From: Rikenellaceae bacterium
GTDB taxonomy: Bacteria > Bacteroidota > Bacteroidia > Bacteroidales > Rikenellaceae
Direction: 5' to 3'
DNA length: 64,000 nt
Assembly: GCA_015059905.1 (NCBI GenBank)
Contig: SUZN01000002.1
Span: 315,742-379,741 of the forward strand
Position numbers and translations under genes: made by a program. Shown one piece after another: positions 58,953 to 64,000 of this stretch (position 1 is its first letter; each line of letters opens with the position of its first letter). The notes under the pieces were generated by a model. The model was not told the DNA's origin, made no database searches, and saw nothing but the letters and a program-made list of their open reading frames with translations.

Positions 58953-60488
58953 TTAGTTTGCCGCTACGCCCTCTGGCACCTCGCATACCACGCGGAAGCC
59001 GATACCCTTGATATCAGAGTACCACCAGATACTCTTTGGGTTCTGTGGGTCGGTCTTAAGCCAAGCGTCGTGCTCGGTCTTGCGACGTGCTGCGCTACGA
59101 AGGTTAGCTGCATCGTCCACATAGTAACCACCACGCACAACATACTCATCGCCGCTTGCTGGACCTGTTGGGTTCACAGCACCATCCTGCATCTTTGAAT
59201 ATGCATCCTCGGCGTAGTAGTCAGAGCAGTACTCCATTACATTACCCAGCATATTCTTCAGTCCGAATGGGTTTGCCTTCACCTTCGATGGCTCCTGTGT
59301 ACGGTTCTTGCTGTTGTGAGCGTAGATTACATAGCTATTGATAACTGTTGTGTCAGCACCGAACAAACCACTCCAGAAACCCTCGTCAGAGAACTTCTTT
59401 GGGTTACCCTCGAAGTAGTATGGGGTCTCTGTGCCACCACGTGCAGCATACTCCCACTCCGCCTCGGTTGGCAGACGGTACTTCTTGCCCGTCTTGAGTG
59501 TAAGCCACTGACAGAAGGTCTCGGCTGCATAGTGAGTCATGGTGATTGCAGGACGCTCGCCCATACCCCAGCCCTGGTCAGGGAAACCAAATGGAGGCGT
59601 TGGACCACTCACTGCGTCGCAATCCTCACGCTGGTTGTTGGCATATATAGTCTCGGGCGATGTACGACCCTCCGACATTGTCTCCTTGTAGAATGTCCAA
59701 TACTGGTCCCAAGTTACCTCCAGCTCGCCCATAAAGAATGGCGACACGGTCACGTTACGCTGTGGAGCCTCGTCAGCCTTATGGAATGGCTCCTTCTCCG
59801 AGCTACCCATCTTGAAGCTACCACCAGGGATGGCAATCATACTGATTGAAGCGCCTGTACCTGGAATTGTCTCCACAAAGTTTGCAAACTCTGTCACAGG
59901 AGTAGCCGCCTCATACACGATACCGTTATCCTCTGTTACAGGAGCCTCGGTAAGAGCAGAGTGCTTGTAGTTGGGGTTGTAGTGACCTACGTCGAGGTGG
60001 CAACTGATGCACTGAAGGTTGAGTTTCTCCTCGTTATCGTCGTAGTAGAGGTGAGCCGTAACGCCCTCATCGCTCATACCCGCAGGGAAAATATTGACGT
60101 GGCACGCTTTGCAAGACTCGTTATAGACGATTTGTTGCGCATACTCCAACTCGCCCTTGCTGTCCCAATCGACCTCCTCGGTCTTCTTGGTCATGTATGA
60201 CCACAAATCCTTTACACCTGTCAAGGTCTTTGCCTTCACATACTCAAACGAGCCCTTGGGTGGGAGGTGGCACGCTGCACAGTCAGTCATCACACCACTC
60301 TCGTTGTTGTAGTGTACAGATTGCTTCCAACTTGCATCCGACTCAGGGTGGAAGTGACAAGCCATACAAGACTCATTCTTCGAGCTATTCACCCACATAT
60401 AGTTGAATGCAATCATCAACGAAAAGCCGATCACAAGACCCGCCAATACCGCAAGAAAATACTTTTTCTTATTACCTGATTTCGACAT
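58953..60488 (-). CDS. NapC/NrfH-type tetrahaem cytochrome c fused to a SUMF1 (formylglycine-generating-enzyme-like) domain
   Basis: The 511-residue protein has one membrane anchor (about 10-32). A periplasmic NapC/NrfH-like part carries four CxxCH sites (Cys41, Cys70, Cys126, Cys160). A linker leads to a C-terminal SUMF1/EgtB/PvdO domain (about 215-505: MIAIPGGSFKMGSSEKE, YRLPTEAEWEYAARGG, GNVMEYCSDYY, RVVCEVPEG). NapC/NrfH proteins pass quinol electrons to periplasmic reductases; SUMF1 domains modify proteins or oxidise substrates, or serve as binding folds. The fusion suggests a membrane electron relay for a periplasmic enzyme. It has its own promoter at 60527-60557. Confidence 0.88.
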   Translation of the reverse strand: MSKSGNKKKYFLAVLAGLVIGFSLMIAFNYMWVNSSKNESCMACHFHPESDASWKQSVHYNNESGVMTDCAACHLPPKGSFEYVKAKTLTGVKDLWSYMTKKTEEVDWDSKGELEYAQQIVYNESCKACHVNIFPAGMSDEGVTAHLYYDDNEEKLNLQCISCHLDVGHYNPNYKHSALTEAPVTEDNGIVYEAATPVTEFANFVETIPGTGASISMIAIPGGSFKMGSSEKEPFHKADEAPQRNVTVSPFFMGELEVTWDQYWTFYKETMSEGRTSPETIYANNQREDCDAVSGPTPPFGFPDQGWGMGERPAITMTHYAAETFCQWLTLKTGKKYRLPTEAEWEYAARGGTETPYYFEGNPKKFSDEGFWSGLFGADTTVINSYVIYAHNSKNRTQEPSKVKANPFGLKNMLGNVMEYCSDYYAEDAYSKMQDGAVNPTGPASGDEYVVRGGYYVDDAANLRSAARRKTEHDAWLKTDPQNPKSIWWYSDIKGIGFRVVCEVPEGVAAN

Positions 60489-60526
60489 AATTATTGAAAA
60501 CTATTCTTTTTAGCACTAAATTCGGT

Positions 60527-60557
60527 CAAAATTAGTATTTTTTTTGATGTTTTCAAA
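60527..60557 (-). promoter_or_regulatory. Promoter of the tetrahaem/Gfo-Idh gene train
   Basis: On the minus strand TTTG (60554-60557), a 19-nt spacer and TAATTTTG (60527-60534) lie about 40 nt upstream of the ATG at 60488. Confidence 0.75.
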
Positions 60558-60589
60558 GCAAAACAACTTTTTTCTTTAGAAAAAAAAGA

Positions 60590-60614
60590 GGTAATCAACC
60601 AAAAGTCAATTACC
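60590..60614 (-). terminator. Terminator of the cytosolic Gfo/Idh gene
   Basis: GGTAAT (60590-60595) pairs with ATTACC (60609-60614), with extra inner pairs, and a long T-run follows on the minus strand. Confidence 0.75.
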
Positions 60615-60652
60615 CCCACATCAAAAATTGGATAAAAAGTCTGTTTTTTGAA

Positions 60653-61825
60653 CTATTTTTCCACCCACTTATGCCACTTCTGCTCGCTGTCATAGCCCGC
60701 CTGCACCATAGTCTCAACGAACTGCATACCACGAACGCCATCCTCCACATTTGGGAAGTCGAGCATCTCCTCGGTTGGAGTCTCACCAGCGTGACGAGCA
60801 CGAACTGTGAGAGCGAAGTTGCGATAGATGTTTGCAAACGACTCGATAAAGCCCTCGGGATGACCCGCTGGGGTACGAGTATTCCACTTTGTAAAGTCAG
60901 ACAAGAAGTCGCCACCGTTGCCCATACGGATATGCTCCTCTGGACGGTCGTGCCACTTGGCAATCAGAATATTAGGCTCCATCTGTCGCCACTCCATACC
61001 ACCCTCCTCGCCATACACGCGAAGACGGATATTATTAGCCTCACCCGTAGCAATCTGCGTAGCCTGCAACAGAGCAGTAAAACCCTGATCGGTATGCATA
61101 AATGCACAAGCATCATCATCCACAGGACGACCAGTTGCTACACGCTGCAAGTCGGCACAAACCTCTGTAACCTTTGCACCTGTAACATACTCCACCAAGT
61201 GCCAAGCGTGAGTACCGATATCACCCACACAGCCACCCTTACCAGCCTGCTTTGGGTCGTTACGCCACACCGCGTTATTACCACCCTGAAGCTCAATTCG
61301 CTTCGAGAGCCAGCCCTGGGTATATTCTACAAATACACGACGCACCTTGCCAATCACACCCGCAGCAATACGTCGCTTCATCTCCTTAACGGCAGGATAG
61401 CCGCTGTAAACGTGAGTCAAGGCGAGTGTCAAGCCTGTCTCCTTGACCTTCTCACGCAACGACAAAGCCTCCTCCAATGTGAAGGTCATAGGCTTGTCAA
61501 TCACCACATTAAAGCCCAGTTCCAGGGCTCTTGCAGCAGGGGCATAGTGGAAACGGTTGGGTGTCACGATGGTAACAAAATCCATTCGCTTATCCTCTGG
61601 CAGAGCAGCCTCTTTCTCCAGCATCTCCTCCCAAGTGTAGTAGATGCGGTCATCGGGTACGAAGTATGAGCGACCCGAGCTCAACGAGATTTCAGGGTTA
61701 ATAGAGAAACAACCGCACACAAGGTCGATTCCATTCTCCATCAGGGCAGCACGACGGTGGATAGCACCAATAAAGGCATCGCTACCGCCACCAATCATAC
61801 CCATTCTTAATTTTCGGTTCTTCAT
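60653..61825 (-). CDS. Cytosolic Gfo/Idh/MocA-family oxidoreductase
   Basis: The 390-residue protein has no signal peptide. It shows GMIGGGSDAFIGAIHRRAA (nucleotide-binding loop), the DKPMTFTLEEAL form of the EKP motif, a GGCVGDIGTHAWHLVEYVTG catalytic-region His and a C-terminal dimer domain. It probably oxidises or reduces a sugar or inositol-like substrate with NAD(P). Flanked by its own promoter (61875-61905) and terminator, it forms a separate unit next to the exported Gfo/Idh train and may act on its imported product. Confidence 0.9.
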   Translation of the reverse strand: MKNRKLRMGMIGGGSDAFIGAIHRRAALMENGIDLVCGCFSINPEISLSSGRSYFVPDDRIYYTWEEMLEKEAALPEDKRMDFVTIVTPNRFHYAPAARALELGFNVVIDKPMTFTLEEALSLREKVKETGLTLALTHVYSGYPAVKEMKRRIAAGVIGKVRRVFVEYTQGWLSKRIELQGGNNAVWRNDPKQAGKGGCVGDIGTHAWHLVEYVTGAKVTEVCADLQRVATGRPVDDDACAFMHTDQGFTALLQATQIATGEANNIRLRVYGEEGGMEWRQMEPNILIAKWHDRPEEHIRMGNGGDFLSDFTKWNTRTPAGHPEGFIESFANIYRNFALTVRARHAGETPTEEMLDFPNVEDGVRGMQFVETMVQAGYDSEQKWHKWVEK

Positions 61826-61874
61826 TTTATAGAATTCGGTTGGTTAATATTTTCAAATAGGCACATTTCCTTTT

Positions 61875-61905
61875 CAAAATTAAGCATTATTTTCTTTTTA
61901 GCAAA
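61875..61905 (-). promoter_or_regulatory. Promoter of the cytosolic Gfo/Idh gene
   Basis: TTTG (61902-61905), a 19-nt spacer and TAATTTTG (61875-61882) on the minus strand match the consensus and repeat the -7 sequence and spacing of the promoter at 60527-60557. Confidence 0.75.
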
Positions 61906-62038
61906 ATTTTTGTTCCAAAAAAGCACAACACACCCAAACTATGACAACTATAAACTTTAGTCCTTTTTATCTTCTACCACAACGAAAAGCATATTTTTTG
62001 CACATCCACGTTGCAAACCAATTAAAAAAACTGTTGTT

Positions 62039-62668
62039 ATGAGAAAAATTTTACCTTTATTTTCGTTATTTCTGCTCATCGCCGCAGGGTCGTCGGCACA
62101 GGGTCTGCGCTATGGCATCACGGGCGCAATGAATGTCAGCAACTACGCCGTTGAGGCGGGTGGCATCTCCTATGACCCCGAATCGCGATTGGGCTTCAAG
62201 GCAGGCTTTCGTATGGAGCTTGATGCGCCCTTTATCACCGACGGCTTCTACTTTGATATGGAGGCGCTGCTCAGTTCGCGAGGCGCAAAGATTGAGCAGG
62301 TCGTAGAGGGAACGTATATGAGTAACACCGTGCGCCCCTACTACCTTGAAATTCCGATACACATCGGTTATCGTTACGATTTGGGCGACAACCTCGGAGT
62401 ATTTGCCTCGTTTGGACCCTACTTCGGCATCGGTCTTTTCGGCACAAATAAGGTTTTCGATGGCGAGAACACAACCAAACCCGATGCCTTTGGCGACTCG
62501 GGCGTGAAACGCTTTGATTTCGGCCTGGGCTTACAGGGAGGCGTACAACTATTCGACCACTATCGCATCTTCCTGGGCTATGATTGGGGCTTGCTCGATA
62601 TAGCGCAGGAGTTTGGCGGCACGGTCAATAATCGTAATTTCTATTTCGGTATGTCGTATATGTTTTAG
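62039..62668 (+). CDS. Outer-membrane beta-barrel protein (porin family)
   Basis: The 209-residue protein has a signal peptide ending GSSAQG. Amphipathic strands (LRYGITGAMNVSNYAV, LEIPIHIGYRYDLGDNLGVFASFGPYFGIGLFG, FGLGLQGGVQLFDHYRIFLGYDWGL) lead to the C-terminal NFYFGMSYMF, typical of Bacteroidota eight-to-ten-strand OMPs. It is transcribed alone, divergent from the Gfo/Idh gene; the 213-nt gap holds that gene's promoter. Function is unknown. Confidence 0.85.
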   Translation: MRKILPLFSLFLLIAAGSSAQGLRYGITGAMNVSNYAVEAGGISYDPESRLGFKAGFRMELDAPFITDGFYFDMEALLSSRGAKIEQVVEGTYMSNTVRPYYLEIPIHIGYRYDLGDNLGVFASFGPYFGIGLFGTNKVFDGENTTKPDAFGDSGVKRFDFGLGLQGGVQLFDHYRIFLGYDWGLLDIAQEFGGTVNNRNFYFGMSYMF

Positions 62669-62674
62669 GAAACC

Positions 62675-62705
62675 AGACCCCAAAAGCGCAATGCCTTTGG
62701 GGTCT
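62675..62705. terminator. Bidirectional terminator
   Basis: AGACCCCAAA (62675-62684) pairs with TTTGGGGTCT (62696-62705). It lies between the converging OMP and alpha-galactosidase genes and is followed by TTCTTTTTG on the plus strand. Confidence 0.85.
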
Positions 62706-62715
62706 TTCTTTTTGT

Positions 62716-64000
62716 TTATTTTGCTATCGAATACTTCAGCAGGAGTGACGAATAAGGATTTTCGAGTTTCAGCTTGAGTCCTTTCATCAGTTCCTCGCCC
62801 TTGATGCTAAACTTCTCGCCCGAATCAACATTCAGCACATCGTAGGTAGCCTCCGCCTTCAAACCACGCAGCTGCACATCAATCTCGGGTTGCTGGTTAT
62901 CCTTGCGGCGGAACGCCATCACAATACCCGTATCGTCTGATGGGCGGTTGAGCTGATATGCCAGCCAAACGGTGTCGGGCGTATGGTCCTGCAAGCCTGT
63001 GAGTGGGTAGTAATCCTCCAGATAGTATGGGCGAAGCTCGCGGAACTGTTGCATATAGTTCTGCATTCCTGGCACGGTGACACCCTGCCCCGTAAGCACC
63101 CAATTACACACAGTTGCCGAACTCATACTTGAACGATAACCATAAGGGTCAACATTATATGTTCCTGTACCGTGCAGCGGTAGGAAGAAGTTGAGCGCAT
63201 AGGTGTGACACTGATAACCATTCACCTCGCTATACTGATAGTCGGTACGCCACAATGGGATACTGCGGCTTGTGGTCTCAAGGTCAATACGGCGACCTCC
63301 CGAAGCGCAGTTGTCAATCATCAGATTTGGGAAACGCTCATGCAGATAATCCCAGAAAGCATACAAGCCCTCGATGTGGCGAATCTCCTTCATACCCTTG
63401 CGACCTGGCTCGTCAAATCGCTCCCAATAGGGATTGATTGCCATATTGAAATCCTGACGATAGTAGTCGATTCCATTCTCCTCCAAAAAGTCGCCAATAT
63501 ACTTACATACCCAATCCAGAGCCTCCTTATTACCCAAATCGAGCAGGTTATTTCCTGGCTCCACCTTCAACAGCCACTCGGGGTGCTCCTTCGCCAGCAG
63601 AGAGCCATCATACACTCTTTCAGGCTCAAACCACACCATAAATTTCGCACCGATAGAGTGTGCAGCCTCCGACAGCGGCTTCAAACCTCGTGGAAAACGC
63701 TTCTTGTCTGCCACCCAGCTACCGACACTATCCCACCAATTGGCATTCCAGCCACCAGCTCCCTCATACCAGCCAGCATCAAGCCAGATGACTTCGGGCT
63801 TCAGCTCAAAGAACTCATATCGTTTGATGATAGCTACCGCATACTCCTCGGTCAGGCAACCATACTCGTTGCAAGGTGCAGGGTCACCCCAATCCATACC
63901 ACCGCACAGAGGCGTGTAGCTTGCATACTCTGTCGTAGGTTTATAGGTGTGATGCGCCAGTACAAAGCGGCGGAACGTATTGTTACCCGTCATATAGTCC
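62716..64000 (-). CDS. GH36 alpha-galactosidase, C-terminal part (cut by window end)
   Basis: About 428 residues are visible and the frame continues to the right edge. The GH36 catalytic barrel shows PEVIWLDAGWYEGAGGWNANWWDSVG, KFMVWFEPERV, nucleophile Asp in GIDYYRQDFNMAINPYW and acid/base Asp in LMIDNCASGGRRID. A C-terminal beta domain ends LLLKYSIAK. The N-terminal beta-supersandwich lies outside the window. It removes alpha-galactosyl residues from raffinose-type sugars, galactomannan or similar. It is a neighbour of the Gfo/Idh region; a link to that pathway is possible but unproven. Confidence 0.93.
   Translation of the reverse strand, partial: DYMTGNNTFRRFVLAHHTYKPTTEYASYTPLCGGMDWGDPAPCNEYGCLTEEYAVAIIKRYEFFELKPEVIWLDAGWYEGAGGWNANWWDSVGSWVADKKRFPRGLKPLSEAAHSIGAKFMVWFEPERVYDGSLLAKEHPEWLLKVEPGNNLLDLGNKEALDWVCKYIGDFLEENGIDYYRQDFNMAINPYWERFDEPGRKGMKEIRHIEGLYAFWDYLHERFPNLMIDNCASGGRRIDLETTSRSIPLWRTDYQYSEVNGYQCHTYALNFFLPLHGTGTYNVDPYGYRSSMSSATVCNWVLTGQGVTVPGMQNYMQQFRELRPYYLEDYYPLTGLQDHTPDTVWLAYQLNRPSDDTGIVMAFRRKDNQQPEIDVQLRGLKAEATYDVLNVDSGEKFSIKGEELMKGLKLKLENPYSSLLLKYSIAK

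Overview
The window comes from a Bacteroidota chromosome, most likely order Bacteroidales. The evidence is direct: an lpxC–fabZ fusion, a SusC/SusD pair, BACON and DUF1573-type lipoproteins, a fused gamma/alpha 2-oxoacid:ferredoxin oxidoreductase, type II cytochrome c maturation genes, and at least seven promoters of the Bacteroidota form TTTG-N19/20-TAnnTTTG. Family or genus (Rikenellaceae is one guess) cannot be fixed from this sequence alone. No rRNA, tRNA, CRISPR array or insertion sequence was seen.

Layout. 1-1388: edge of a phage-like segment (start of a terminase large subunit, a small unknown gene, and a divergent S24/HTH repressor), running with a 3-nt gap into a DMT transporter gene (to 2264). 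2520-8197: a GH43-like lipoprotein, korAB, and a CoA-transferase-family gene. 8224-12833: rimP-nusA-infB, with a 120-bp hairpin element between rimP and nusA. 12996-16858: a GH51 arabinofuranosidase and lpxC/fabZ-lpxA. 16986-23345: a TonB-like protein, small membrane or secreted proteins, a CPA1 cation/proton antiporter, an ECF sigma factor with a membrane partner, and an RluA-type pseudouridine synthase with a long N-terminal extension.

23408-38127 (minus strand) is a SusC/SusD-led surface lipoprotein locus with BACON and leucine-rich-repeat lipoproteins, a subtilisin-like lipoprotein, a DUF1573 protein and a small lipoprotein. It looks like a protein- or peptide-directed outer-membrane system rather than a glycan one, since it carries a protease and no glycosidase. 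39104-45462 (minus strand) is a compact four-gene operon. It encodes a hydrazine-synthase-alpha-like beta-propeller with two haem sites, a DeoC-family aldolase, an FGGY sugar kinase, and a YncE-like propeller joined to a dihaem cytochrome c. 45709-51537 holds dagK-like, pepD, phoH, an outer-membrane barrel gene and der.

51810-61825 (minus strand) is the second redox-carbohydrate region. A tetrahaem NapC/NrfH-type protein fused to a SUMF1 domain leads a gene train. Behind it come an exported lipoprotein Gfo/Idh oxidoreductase, a WbuC-type cupin, an exported TIM-barrel sugar isomerase-like lipoprotein, a phosphodiesterase-like lipoprotein, and resB/ccsA cytochrome c assembly genes. A cytosolic Gfo/Idh gene lies upstream, a GH43 enzyme downstream, and a GH36 alpha-galactosidase is cut by the window end. 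The combination suggests redox chemistry on sugars in the periplasm, wired to membrane c-type haem proteins and serviced by its own haem-attachment machinery; this is inference.

Non-coding structure is rich. There is a family of 120-125-bp single-hairpin elements whose arms differ between copies yet remain paired within each copy, and each lies directly behind a stop codon. There are also a second dispersed intergenic repeat, AATTTTG tracts, many intrinsic terminators, and a 19-bp inverted copy of one gene's 3' end on the far side of its terminator.
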